Shown in pieces: positions 26,283-33,733 of a stretch of DNA of 64,000 nt. Every line of letters begins with the position of its first letter. Within the stretch, counting starts at the first letter, position 1. The notes beneath the pieces are model-generated. The model saw only the letters and a list, made by a program, of their open reading frames with translations. It was not told the origin of the DNA and searched no databases. The stretch spans positions 354,540 through 418,539 of the forward strand of contig NZ_AOHO01000048.1 in NCBI RefSeq assembly GCF_000342005.1, written 5' to 3'. Made by a program: the position numbers and the translations under genes. This stretch comes from Amycolatopsis decaplanina DSM 44594 (GTDB lineage: Bacteria; Actinomycetota; Actinomycetes; Mycobacteriales; Pseudonocardiaceae).

Positions 26283-26840
26283 TCACCTCCCATCGTCATG
26301 CGCTCCGCTCAAGGCCAATTCATTGAAATGCGGGCCGAGTCGTTTGCGCAGGGTCGCCAGACCCCGCGCGCTCTGGCTCTTCACGTTCCCGGTGCTGCAG
26401 CCCAGCGCCGCGGCCGTCTCTTCGACACTGAGATCCTCGAAATAGCGCAACACCAGCACAGCGCGCTGCTTCGGGGCGATGCCGGACAGGGCGTGCCTGA
26501 CCAGCATCTCCTGCTCCGTGCCATTCGTTTCGCCGGGGACGTCGGGAAGGGCGTCCGTGAGCTTCTCCCGTTTGCGCCAGACGCGCCGATGCTCGGAGAG
26601 GAACGTCCGCAGCACGATCTTGCGCGCGTAGCCGTCGAGCGCGTCGTGCCGGGAGAGCCTCGGCCAAGCCAGGTACAGCTTCAGCAGCGCGGCCTGGGTG
26701 ATGTCCTCGGCCTGGTGCCAGTCCCCGCACAGGAGGTACGCGGTGGCACGCAGGCTGTGCGCGCGCTCGTCGAAGTACCGGGCGAACTCGCCGTCCCACG
26801 GCGAGCCCGTCCCGGTCTTCGACGAGCGGCTCGGCGTCAC
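26283..26840 (-). CDS. SigE-family ECF RNA polymerase sigma factor
   Basis: This 185-residue sigma factor has region 2 (FARYFDERAHSLRATAYLLC and DWHQAEDITQAALLKLY) and region 4 (IAPKQRAVLVLRYFEDLS, then helix-turn-helix CSTGNVKSQSARGLATLR). It belongs to the actinobacterial SigE-type ECF group by its short linker and region 2 pattern. The GTG at 26840 directly abuts the stop of the upstream secreted-protein gene, and the membrane protein follows, so the three form one operon. Autoregulation is common in such operons; a possible promoter is noted at 27206-27238. Confidence 0.92.
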   Translation of the reverse strand: MTPSRSSKTGTGSPWDGEFARYFDERAHSLRATAYLLCGDWHQAEDITQAALLKLYLAWPRLSRHDALDGYARKIVLRTFLSEHRRVWRKREKLTDALPDVPGETNGTEQEMLVRHALSGIAPKQRAVLVLRYFEDLSVEETAAALGCSTGNVKSQSARGLATLRKRLGPHFNELALSGAHDDGR

Positions 26841-27155
26841 CTAGTTACCGGCTCCTTCGACGATGGCGGGAAGGTGCAGATCCCCGGTCGGCCCAGCGGG
26901 AACGGCCTTGGGCACGCGGTGCTCGCCCGGCGCGGCGACAGACGGGGTCTTCGGGACGTCCCGCGGCGGGGCGGTGGTGGCGCGGGGCGGTTCCGCCGGT
27001 CGCGTGGTGGTGGGCGCCTTGGTCGGCGGCTGGGGCGCCGGAGTGACCGTCGACGACGGCGCGCTCTGATCGGCCGACGCCAGCGACGTGGTCGCGAAGG
27101 CGGCGCCGCCCGCCAGCAGCAGCGCGCCGAGGGAAAGAGCGATACGAGTACGCAA
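26841..27155 (-). CDS. Secreted Pro/Thr-rich protein, first gene of the sigma operon
   Basis: This 104-residue protein has an N-terminal signal peptide (RTRIALSLGALLLAGGAAF..., likely cleaved after ASA), then a Pro/Thr/Ala-rich low-complexity stretch. TTG 27155 is the preferred start because GAGGAG lies 6 bases before it; ATG 27185 would add ten residues ahead of the signal. Its stop abuts the sigma factor start with no gap. It could be an envelope target or signal carrier of the sigma factor. Nothing more specific is visible. Confidence 0.65.
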   Translation of the reverse strand: MRTRIALSLGALLLAGGAAFATTSLASADQSAPSSTVTPAPQPPTKAPTTTRPAEPPRATTAPPRDVPKTPSVAAPGEHRVPKAVPAGPTGDLHLPAIVEGAGN

Positions 27156-27205
27156 GAGTGTCTCCTCGATCCGGGCGCCGCTCATTGGCCGCGGCGCCTT
27201 ACGTC

Positions 27206-27238
27206 GTTAGACATGCGTCCCGCTCACTTCGGGGTTGC
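27206..27238 (-). promoter_or_regulatory. Possible ECF-type promoter of the sigma operon
   Basis: On the minus strand, GCAACC (27233-27238) and GTCTAA (27207-27212) lie about 20 bases apart, some 50 bases before the first gene. The pair resembles ECF promoters (AAC/GTC-type), but the spacing is longer than usual, so this is tentative. Confidence 0.3.
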
Positions 27239-27270
27239 ACCGAGTTTTCGGAAGTCTCATGACGCTGTCT

Positions 27271-27298
27271 TCCCAAGGACGCTCCGCGCCCGACGGAG
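27271..27298. repeat. Dispersed intergenic repeat, copy 1
   Basis: A 28-bp segment containing GCTCCGCGCCCGACGGAG recurs at 56162-56189 with two differences. Both copies lie in non-coding DNA. Confidence 0.6.
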
Positions 27299-27400
27299 GT
27301 GGCGCCGCGCCCCGCGGAAGGTTCCAGTCAGCACACGGCGACCAACACGAACGGCCGGAGACCGCAGGGGTCTCCGGCCGCCCGGTTCCATGGAAGTACT

Positions 27401-28609
27401 TCAGCTCGCGAGAGCGGAAAGCTTGGACCACTCCTCCCACGAGTAGGTCCAGTCGCTGTAGTCACGCGCCCGGTTGATCTTCTGGGTGCTGCCCTCGATC
27501 TCGACGGGGTCCCCGACCAGGGCGCCGTCCATGTACGCCTTGGCGTTCGCCGGCGCCAGGTTCACGCAGCCGTGCGAGATGTTCTTCTTGCCCTGCGCCC
27601 AGATCGACGGCGCGTAGCCGTGGATGAACTCGCCGTTGGTCGAGAACCGCACCGCGGACGGGACGACGATGTTCTCGTAGTTGTAGCGCTCGTTGGTCAT
27701 CGAGTACGTGTCGTGCTTGGACATCACGACGTGCGTGCCGCTCGGCGTGACACGGCCCGGGTCGGCGTCGAGGCCGTAGCTGGCCGGGTAGTCCGCGATC
27801 TGCTGACCGTCACGGATCACCAGGAGCCGGTGGGTCTGGGTGTTGCCCTTGACGATCTGCGAGCGGCCGATCGTGAAGCTCGCCGAGCGGTCTTCCTTGC
27901 CGTACACGCCTTCGCCGATCTTGACGCCGTAGATCTTGGCGTTGAACTTCACCGTGGTGCCGGGCTGCCAGTAGGCCTTCGGCCGCCAGTGCACCGAAGT
28001 GTCGTCGTGGACCCAGGCCCAGGACCCCTCGGTCTTCGGCGTGGTCTCGACCGACAGCGCCTTCTCGACCGAGGCCTTGTCGGTGACCTTGCTCGGGAAC
28101 GTCAGCGTGATCGGCATGGCGACGCCGTAGGTCTGCCCGTCGAAGACGTTGATGTTCGCGCCCACCTGCTTGCGCGGTTTGACCGTGGTGAAGGCGCCGC
28201 CGATCTCGACGGTCTTGCCGTCGGTTCCGGTGGCCTTGCCGGACCACGTGTACGCCTTGCCGTAGCCGAGCTGTTCGGTGGTGGACCAGCTCTTCTTGTC
28301 CTCGGACGGCTGGCCCGCGACCTGCTTGCCGTCCGGATTGGTCAGCACGACCTGGTCGAGCGTGCCGTCGGCGACGCTGACCTTGATGGGCTGCCCCGGC
28401 GCGACGTCCTGCGCGCCCGCGGCGGGCTCGTACGTCAGCTTGGCGGGCGCGGGCGCCTTCCCGCCGGTGTCGCTGCTCACCGGCCCGCCGCCGTCCGGCC
28501 CGCTGGCCGACACGGTCGGCTCGCTGCTGCACGCCCCCAGCGTCAGAACGGCCACCAACCCCAGTGCCGCGATCGCCGCCCGGCGGCGCGCGGTTTCCGT
28601 GAACCTCAA
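27401..28609 (-). CDS. L,D-transpeptidase lipoprotein (peptidoglycan 3-3 cross-linking)
   Basis: This 402-residue envelope enzyme has a signal peptide with lipobox LTLGAC near residue 26, two Ig-like domains (about 60-250) and a YkuD catalytic domain. The active site shows HGYAPSIWAQGKKNISHGCV, with catalytic Cys near 346. A C-terminal Trp-rich tail (WTYSWEEWSKLS) follows, as in LdtMt2-type enzymes. It forms 3-3 cross-links in peptidoglycan. TTG 28609 is chosen because AAAGGGGAAGC precedes it and gives a normal signal peptide; ATG codons upstream would extend it. Confidence 0.93.
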   Translation of the reverse strand: MRFTETARRRAAIAALGLVAVLTLGACSSEPTVSASGPDGGGPVSSDTGGKAPAPAKLTYEPAAGAQDVAPGQPIKVSVADGTLDQVVLTNPDGKQVAGQPSEDKKSWSTTEQLGYGKAYTWSGKATGTDGKTVEIGGAFTTVKPRKQVGANINVFDGQTYGVAMPITLTFPSKVTDKASVEKALSVETTPKTEGSWAWVHDDTSVHWRPKAYWQPGTTVKFNAKIYGVKIGEGVYGKEDRSASFTIGRSQIVKGNTQTHRLLVIRDGQQIADYPASYGLDADPGRVTPSGTHVVMSKHDTYSMTNERYNYENIVVPSAVRFSTNGEFIHGYAPSIWAQGKKNISHGCVNLAPANAKAYMDGALVGDPVEIEGSTQKINRARDYSDWTYSWEEWSKLSALAS

Positions 28610-29064
28610 AGCTTCCCCTTTGCTCCCCTGTACACCGACCATGACGTCCGGACCGCCTCGTAAGTTGATCCCATCGAGAGTGATGCGAGTCACAATCGGG
28701 TGGATCATAGTTCACGATCGGGGCATGACCGACTTCGGTCCGTGTCCGGCGATGACCGGAGGTCGGCGTGCGGGCGACAGGGTAACGAGGGGGTACGACA
28801 GAAGTCGGATCGGTCTACGACGTTCCGGTGACCTTGGTACTTGGGGGTGCCCAGAGTCCGATCACGGGCTTCAAATATGGCCAGATCCCGGTACGCTGCC
28901 ATCAGGCCGTCGTTTTGCGTGTTCGTGGCTTCACACTCGCGGAACTTCTGACGCGAGCCATGAGCCGGTGACGCGCTCTTCGCTCGACTCGTTGGAACCG
29001 CCCGGGACGGTCTGGGTGTCGCTTCGGAGGCACTCGAAGCGGATGTGCAACGAGGAGTAAAGCG
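28610..29064. promoter_or_regulatory. Divergent region with cold-shock leader element (copy B)
   Basis: These 455 bases contain the transpeptidase promoter region and the leader of the second cold-shock gene, with no other gene. TACGCT at 28892-28897 is a good -10; transcription would start near 28903. The conserved leader block 28903-28946 begins there, giving a leader of about 160 nt before GTG 29065. The rest of the leader (28950-29050) shows no clear match to the first copy. Confidence 0.55.
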
Positions 29065-29268
29065 GTGGCGCAAGGCACTGTGAAGTGGTTCAACGCGGAG
29101 AAGGGCTTCGGCTTCATCGCGCAGGATGGCGGCGAGGGCGACGTCTTCGTTCACTACTCGGAGATCGAGGGTCGCGGTTTCCGCACGCTCGAGGAGAACC
29201 AGCGAGTGGAGTTCGAGGTCGGTCAGGGCCAGAAGGGCCCGCAGGCCCAGAAGGTCCGCGCGATCTGA
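29065..29268 (+). CDS. cspA: Cold-shock protein (CspA family), copy 2
   Basis: This 67-residue cold-shock domain protein differs from the copy at 11523 at only a handful of positions (for example QDGGEG for PDNGGG). RNA-binding motifs KGFGFI and DVFVHY are intact. Its GTG start has a strong GAGGAG ribosome site, unlike copy 1. It shares the 5' leader element with copy 1 and is followed by its own terminator. Confidence 0.95.
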   Translation: MAQGTVKWFNAEKGFGFIAQDGGEGDVFVHYSEIEGRGFRTLEENQRVEFEVGQGQKGPQAQKVRAI

Positions 29269-29299
29269 GTCCGCCCTTCAGGCGTTGCTCAGACTGAAC

Positions 29300-29335
29300 A
29301 GAAAAGCCCCCGGCGATCTCACCGGGGGCTTTTCT
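29300..29335 (+). terminator. Rho-independent terminator after cold-shock gene 2
   Basis: A 14-bp stem AGAAAAGCCCCCGG and its complement with an 8-base loop; the A-rich and T-rich ends make it functional in both directions, also serving the convergent gene at 29388. Confidence 0.9.
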
Positions 29336-29387
29336 ATGCCTTTGAAAGCTTGTTCAGTCGTGCTGTTCCGTTCCGGGGCGACGGGGG

Positions 29388-29867
29388 TCAGCGGGGGACG
29401 GGCTGCTCCCACGCGTCGGCGTCGAAGCGGAATTCGTCCGTGTGGGCTTCCTCGTGGCGGCGCTGCTGGGCCGAGTTGGCCTGCGATTCCCACGAGAGGC
29501 GCTCGAGGATCCATTCCTGCGCCAGCGCCTGCGGCGACAGGTTGCGCTCGGCGGCGGCGTCCTTGAGCTGTTCGCAGGCGATGAGGTTCATCCGCAACTG
29601 GAAGACCTGTGCTTCGCCGAAGCGCTTGCCGGTGCCGGTGCTTTCCGGGTCGTTTTCCGGGGCGAGGGCACGAAGGTAGCTGGTGAGCTCCGTGTCTTCG
29701 ACGACCGCTTCGGCCTCCTTGGAAGAGGAGTTGCGGTGACGACCGGGGTTGACCGGCTTCAAGTTCGTGCGGCTGCCGCTACGACGGCTGAGGGAAGGAA
29801 GGGGCACCGGGCCACGATAACGGTTCGGTCTCGGCAAACCAACCACAGTGAGCCACGACACACTCAC
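29388..29867 (-). CDS. Hypothetical protein, possible ribbon-helix-helix-like C-terminal part
   Basis: This reading frame of up to 159 residues has a basic N-terminal part and an ordered middle (FQLRMNLIACEQLKDAAAER, then NLSPQALAQEWILERLSW) that looks like a beta strand plus two helices, reminiscent of ribbon-helix-helix regulators. The C-terminus is acidic with a Trp. The start is uncertain: GTG 29867 has only a weak site, and GTG codons 20 or so residues inward are possible. It is convergent with cold-shock gene 2. No specific function can be assigned. Confidence 0.55.
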   Translation of the reverse strand: MSVSWLTVVGLPRPNRYRGPVPLPSLSRRSGSRTNLKPVNPGRHRNSSSKEAEAVVEDTELTSYLRALAPENDPESTGTGKRFGEAQVFQLRMNLIACEQLKDAAAERNLSPQALAQEWILERLSWESQANSAQQRRHEEAHTDEFRFDADAWEQPVPR

Positions 29868-30356
29868 TTTTCTGTCCCATTTGGCCCAGCACTCACAGGG
29901 TGGACATCACCGGTGATCACTAAACGCGATCATCGGCACGAACGAGAACCGTTCACGACACTTGAGATGTGGCACGCGACCTAGCCGATTCCGGGGGCTG
30001 GCAACCGCCGCCCCACGACCCCTGGGGGCTTGGGGGGTGGGCCCCCAAACAACGGAGCGACCCCCGCGCCAGGGGGAGGAACGCGGGGGTCGGAGGGGAT
30101 CTCCACAGGCGCTGACCGGGGGTGTGTCAGCTAATCGATTGTTGCACGGTTTGCTGAGAAGGGCGAGTGGGCGAGGGCAGAATTCAGGTCAGGGCGCCAC
30201 CTGTGGTTCGCCTGTGGTTCATGTGGTGCGGCGTGCGCGTGATTGCTCTGCGTTGTGCGGAGCGTGGCGACAGGTTCACTCTCCGGGGGGCTGTGTGCCG
30301 CGGCCGGCTCTGGCTAGCCTCGCGGCCAAGCTGTTCGTTGGCCGTCTGGAGGAACC
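29868..30356. other. Intergenic region with G/C-rich hairpins
   Basis: These 489 bases show no convincing gene. They contain a G-run/C-run hairpin near 30020-30050 and a perfect 10-bp stem (GACCCCCGCG at 30059-30068 with its complement at 30082-30091). No repeat or phage signature was recognised. Confidence 0.4.
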
Positions 30357-30614
30357 ATGGGTGGGTCTGTGGAAGTTCGACAGTTCCTCCTTCGGTACGA
30401 AGGTGCCGATGGGGGAAGCTCAACAACGTTGGCGGGTGGTCTGCCGGCGCAGCGCACGGGTCAGGGGGACGCCCAGCGGGTGTCCGACGATCAGGTGCGG
30501 CGCGCCCGGCTGGCGGTGGCCAACGGGGCGCTGGGTGTCGATGACTGTGTCCAGTTGCTGGACATGCTGGGGTTGACGCTGGATGAGGACGGGCAGGCGC
30601 CCGTTCAGCGCTGA
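30357..30614 (+). CDS. Small hypothetical protein, 85 aa
   Basis: ATG 30357 has a strong CTGGAGGAACC site. The N-terminal third is Gly/Ser-rich. The C-terminal half (DQVRRARLAVANGALGVDDC, then VQLLDMLGL) is predicted helical and holds one Cys. There is no membrane segment. It stands alone between a long intergenic region and a degraded gene. Family not recognised. Confidence 0.6.
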   Translation: MGGSVEVRQFLLRYEGADGGSSTTLAGGLPAQRTGQGDAQRVSDDQVRRARLAVANGALGVDDCVQLLDMLGLTLDEDGQAPVQR

Positions 30615-30743
30615 GTTCGTTCACGCTGCGTTCGTTCAAGAGGTCCGGTCGTGCGGGGGCGTGCCGCGCGGCCGGGCTTTCGTTTGTGCCCGGCGCCCGT
30701 CCACCAGTTGTGCGGCAATCAACTGGCGGGAAGGTGTGGCGAC

Positions 30744-31201
30744 ATGGTCGACGAAGCGGCGATCACGGTGGCGCGATAGATCCGGGGCGCGATGCAGACG
30801 CTGGGCGACCCGCCGCCGAAGGTGGTCGCGGAGCTGTTCGGCATCTTCCCGTCTTGGATCTTCGAGTTCGCGCTGCCGCCCGTCGACGCGGCCTCCGCGG
30901 TTCGTTCCTGCTCATGGTCATCGGCGAACTGAGCGCGCGTCGATCTTTCGGGTGTCGTCGCCCCAGACTCTCCGGCGAACGTCCGGAAGACGACGTCGAG
31001 CGGCTGGCGTTCGCGCTCATGGTTTCCGGGAGTTCCACGGCGGAGGCGAAGGACGATCTGCGGGGGCGGTGGCGGCACGCCGGGCACCTGACCGATCAGC
31101 GCGTGGCCGAACTCCTCGCCGTCACTCTTACGGACGATGAGAGAGAAGAGCTTCGATGGCGTCTCGGAGCCCTGCGGGACGCGTCGGCCCTGATATCCTG
31201 A
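30744..31201 (+). pseudogene. Degraded gene with in-frame stop and frameshift
   Basis: From ATG 30744 the frame reads MVDEAAITVAR, then TAG at 30777, and continues in the same frame with protein-like sequence (QTLGDPPPKVVAELFGIFPS, FEFALPPVDAA) to about 30890. There the plausible coding frame shifts (FLLMVIGELSARR), and a charged helical C-terminus (LTDDEREELRWRLGALRDA) ends at 31201. One nonsense codon and at least one frameshift suggest a pseudogene. Restart at ATG 30792 is possible. Product unknown. Confidence 0.4.
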
Positions 31202-31346
31202 ACTCACCGCGTTCTCGCAGGTCCCAGCCCTGTGAACAACTAAGGGACCCCCTGTGCGGGGGCGGAAACAGGGGTGTCCTATAGTTATGTTCGCTCCCGG
31301 GGACACCGGAGAGCGCGGGTCGGTCGGTTCGCCGAAACCGAACCGG

Positions 31347-31419
31347 GCTCCCATCGTCCAGCGGCCTAGGACTCCGCCCTTTCAAGGCGGCAACGCGGGT
31401 TCGAATCCCGTTGGGAGTA
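31347..31419 (+). tRNA. tRNA-Glu (TTC)
   Basis: The full cloverleaf is present: acceptor GCTCCCA/TGGGAGT, anticodon arm CCGCC-CTTTCAA-GGCGG with anticodon TTC, T loop TTCGAAT. CCA is not encoded. Confidence 0.95.
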
Positions 31420-31447
31420 CGCGGTACAGTTACAAAGCAGTATGCAA

Positions 31448-31521
31448 GGCCCTGTGGCGCAGTTGGTTAGCGCGTCGCCCTGTCACGGCGAAGGTCGCGG
31501 GTTCGAGTCCCGTCAGGGTCG
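31448..31521 (+). tRNA. tRNA-Asp (GTC)
   Basis: Acceptor GGCCCTG/CAGGGTC, anticodon loop CTGTCAC with anticodon GTC, T loop TTCGAGT; discriminator G. It lies 28 bases after tRNA-Glu. Confidence 0.95.
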
Positions 31522-31552
31522 CAAGATCGTTCGGCTCCTTGCCGGCGTTCCC

Positions 31553-31626
31553 GGCCAGGTAGCTCAGTTGGTACGAGCGTCCGCCTGAAAAGCGGAAGGT
31601 CGCCGGTTCGACCCCGGCCCTGGCCA
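31553..31626 (+). tRNA. tRNA-Phe (GAA), integration target of the island
   Basis: Acceptor GGCCAGG/CCTGGCC, anticodon stem TCCGC/GCGGA with loop CTGAAAA and anticodon GAA, T loop TTCGACC. Its 3' part from 31584 onward, with the terminator, is repeated exactly at 36906-36994, marking the ends of an integrated island. Confidence 0.95.
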
Positions 31627-31672
31627 CCGCTCAACGAACCGCCTCGATGCATGTCGAGGCGGTTTTTTCATG
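31584..31672 (+). repeat. Left attachment repeat (within tRNA-Phe)
   Basis: 89 bases identical to 36906-36994. It starts at the last base of the 5' anticodon stem and ends after the terminator's T tract with CATG. Confidence 0.95.
31637..31668 (+). terminator. Terminator of the tRNA cluster
   Basis: Stem AACCGCCTCGA with its complement TCGAGGCGGTT, followed by T6. It is duplicated with the attachment repeat at 36959-36990. Confidence 0.9.
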
Positions 31673-32058
31673 TTTAGGGTCGATCTTGAGCCTGTCCACT
31701 GTTGACCTTGGTTGACCCTCTTTGGCCGCCGCTTGTTGCACGTGGGTTGCACGGCGGCCCATCCTGTCCGCTGGTCTGATCAGGTGAGCCGGCGGGCTTC
31801 CTGACGTGCCGCTACCCTGCCGCTCCGAGCTTCCCGTGCGGCTGTCTGAGGTGGGTCGGGCTGCGAAGCTGGCTTGGCCGGTGGGCATTCCGCTGCCTTT
31901 CCCTCGCCCCTGCCAGCCTTAGCCCCGTCCTGGTGCTGTCAAGAGTGAGCGAAGCTCATCGCGTAGCGACGCCATCGGCGCTCTTGATGGCGGCTGGGCG
32001 GGGTTAAACTGATGACCTCGTCGCTCATGGGCTGTTTGGTCAGATCGATGGCGTCGAG
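31673..32058. other. Left end of the island, non-coding
   Basis: These 386 bases hold no convincing gene. TTGCACGTGGGTTGCACG (31736-31753) is a short direct repeat of the kind found as integrase arm sites next to attachment cores. A loose dyad (CAAGAG / CTCTTG) lies near 31940-31986. The in-frame upstream part of the dehydrogenase (32008-32058) is included. Confidence 0.4.
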
Positions 32059-32913
32059 GTGGTGGGCTATGACCCAACCGCCAAGCAGCTAGACGAGGCG
32101 CAGAGGAAAGCGAACGTCTTCGTTCCGCCGTACCGAGGTACGAACCGTCCCATGGCGCTGATGGAGCAGATGCCGTACTTGAGGATGGTTCAGATCACGG
32201 CGGCCGGGACTGACGAGTGGGTCAATGAGGTGCCGGAAGGTGTGCTTCTGGCAGGTGCGCGCGGTGCGCACGCAGGGCCTGTCTCAGAGTGGATCCTTTC
32301 CGCTGTGCTGGCCCAACTCCGGCAGTGGCCAGCACTTGTCCGGTACCAGGACGAGCACACGTGGGCGCACCGTCGATTCGATGCCGACACGCTTCGGGGC
32401 AAGCGAGTTCTGATCGTTGGTGCGGGCAGTATCGGGCTCGCGACTGCGCGGCTCCTGGGCGCCTTCGGCGCAAGTTCGACGCTGGTTGCCAGTGCGGCAC
32501 GTGATGGAATCCATGGGGCCGCAGAACTGCCAGCGCTCATCGGCGGGCACCAGGTCGTCGTGATCACCGCCCCGCTCAATGAGGCCACCCTCAACCTAGT
32601 CGACAAAGACTTTCTTGCGGCTATGGAAGACCGTGCGCTCCTGGTCAACGCTGGGCGCGGCAAGATCGTCGATACCGATGCTCTTGTGGCGGAGCTGCAA
32701 GCGGGCCGGCTTCGGGCGGCGCTCGACGTCACTGAGCCGGAGCCCCTGCCCGAGAGCCATCCCCTCTGGAGCTGTTCTGGTGTCATCATTAGTCCGCACA
32801 GCGCGCGAACCGTCCCAGGTACCAACGTGTTGTGCTATGTCGTTGCTATGGATCAGGTAAAGACCTACCTTTCTGGGCAGGTTCCGCCGAACGCCGCAAC
32901 GCGGAACATTTGA
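32059..32913 (+). CDS. D-2-hydroxyacid dehydrogenase-like protein, N-terminus uncertain
   Basis: The 284-residue frame has the NAD-binding VLIVGAGSIGLATARLLG near residue 117, the ALLVNAGRGKIVDTDAL landmark and a C-terminal SPHSARTVPG with the catalytic His. It belongs to the 2-hydroxyacid dehydrogenase superfamily of Rossmann enzymes. GTG 32059 is the first available start but has no ribosome site. The protein-like frame continues upstream (LVAHGLFGQIDGVEVVGYDP) to a TAA at 32005 without any start codon. The 5' end may therefore be lost or frameshifted, perhaps on integration. It lies inside the tRNA-Phe island. Confidence 0.65.
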   Translation: MVGYDPTAKQLDEAQRKANVFVPPYRGTNRPMALMEQMPYLRMVQITAAGTDEWVNEVPEGVLLAGARGAHAGPVSEWILSAVLAQLRQWPALVRYQDEHTWAHRRFDADTLRGKRVLIVGAGSIGLATARLLGAFGASSTLVASAARDGIHGAAELPALIGGHQVVVITAPLNEATLNLVDKDFLAAMEDRALLVNAGRGKIVDTDALVAELQAGRLRAALDVTEPEPLPESHPLWSCSGVIISPHSARTVPGTNVLCYVVAMDQVKTYLSGQVPPNAATRNI

Positions 32914-33064
32914 CGGCATAAGAACAAATCTCGACATCTGCTGCCGAAAGCGCCGGGTTATCGATAGGATTATGGGTGCCGCTTTGGTAATTGTCTGCGG
33001 GATCCCTCGATCGGATACGTTAACTTGGCGCTGCAATTAGCAAAAACTTCGGCGACTAGGTTGG

Positions 33065-33724
33065 TTAGTTCTCGACCTCTCCCGCTTTTAACGTATCTTC
33101 GGTTTGGTGTACGGTCCGGGCTACAGATTCCTCGATATGTTGCGTGAGAGCCTCGATGCCATCGATAGAGTCGTTGACCCATTCTCTTGCTTGTTCGGGC
33201 CTGATTACTTCTCTTGCGGCCACGCTAAGGGTGTGTGCCAGTGTGCCTCGCTTGGCGCCAAGCGTGTCTAGGGCTGTCACCGCTACTTCGAGATCGCCAT
33301 CAAAGCCCGCGACATCGATCCCGAGGGGCTTGCACAGCTTTTCAATGTCCTTTCTCTTAATGCCATTATTTGGCTTTACAACCTTCGAGGTATACAAGCC
33401 TAGCAGCTTTTGGTGGACCGACCTTGCGGTGATAAATGCACCTTTCCCTGAAGATTGCCCTATGATCTCGGCGGAATGGTGCACCGCTAGCGGTAATGCG
33501 ATCAGGGGCAGGGGGCCACCCGGTGCTAGTCCTTTGTTCAGTGCTTCATCTAATGAGTCGGTGAGCAGTTGTTCAATGTACTCTTCTATTGCGCTATGGG
33601 AGATGACTACAAAGGCGTGCACTTGTATCTGCTCAGAAGGGGATAGCTGCTGATCAAGCGGCACGTCGGGGAGTAGCGACTCCGCTACCTGTACTATTGC
33701 AGCTTTTAGGCGTTCGATTCGCAC
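33065..33724 (-). CDS. HEPN-domain protein (MAE_28990/RiboL-PSP-HEPN-like), putative RNase
   Basis: This 219-residue all-helical protein carries the HEPN ribonuclease motif R-x4-H at R159-H164 (AKRGTLAHT). An N-terminal region with IQVHAFVVISHSAIEEYIEQ matches the RiboL-PSP/MAE_28990-type HEPN proteins as I know them. HEPN proteins commonly cut RNA in abortive-infection and toxin-antitoxin systems. The GTG start lies 9 bases after the DUF262 stop, so the two form an operon. GC content is clearly below the host average, indicating transfer. The exact subfamily should be confirmed by profile search. Confidence 0.72.
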   Translation of the reverse strand: MRIERLKAAIVQVAESLLPDVPLDQQLSPSEQIQVHAFVVISHSAIEEYIEQLLTDSLDEALNKGLAPGGPLPLIALPLAVHHSAEIIGQSSGKGAFITARSVHQKLLGLYTSKVVKPNNGIKRKDIEKLCKPLGIDVAGFDGDLEVAVTALDTLGAKRGTLAHTLSVAAREVIRPEQAREWVNDSIDGIEALTQHIEESVARTVHQTEDTLKAGEVEN

Positions 33725-33733
33725 GCCGCGCCC

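Noticed and set aside
30059..30091. GC-rich hairpin as a terminator
   Set aside because: No gene ends close to it and there is no T tract; kept only as a note in the intergenic entry.
31430..31752. Minus-strand reading frames over the tRNA genes
   Set aside because: They are antisense to tRNAs and their flanks; such frames are well-known false annotations.
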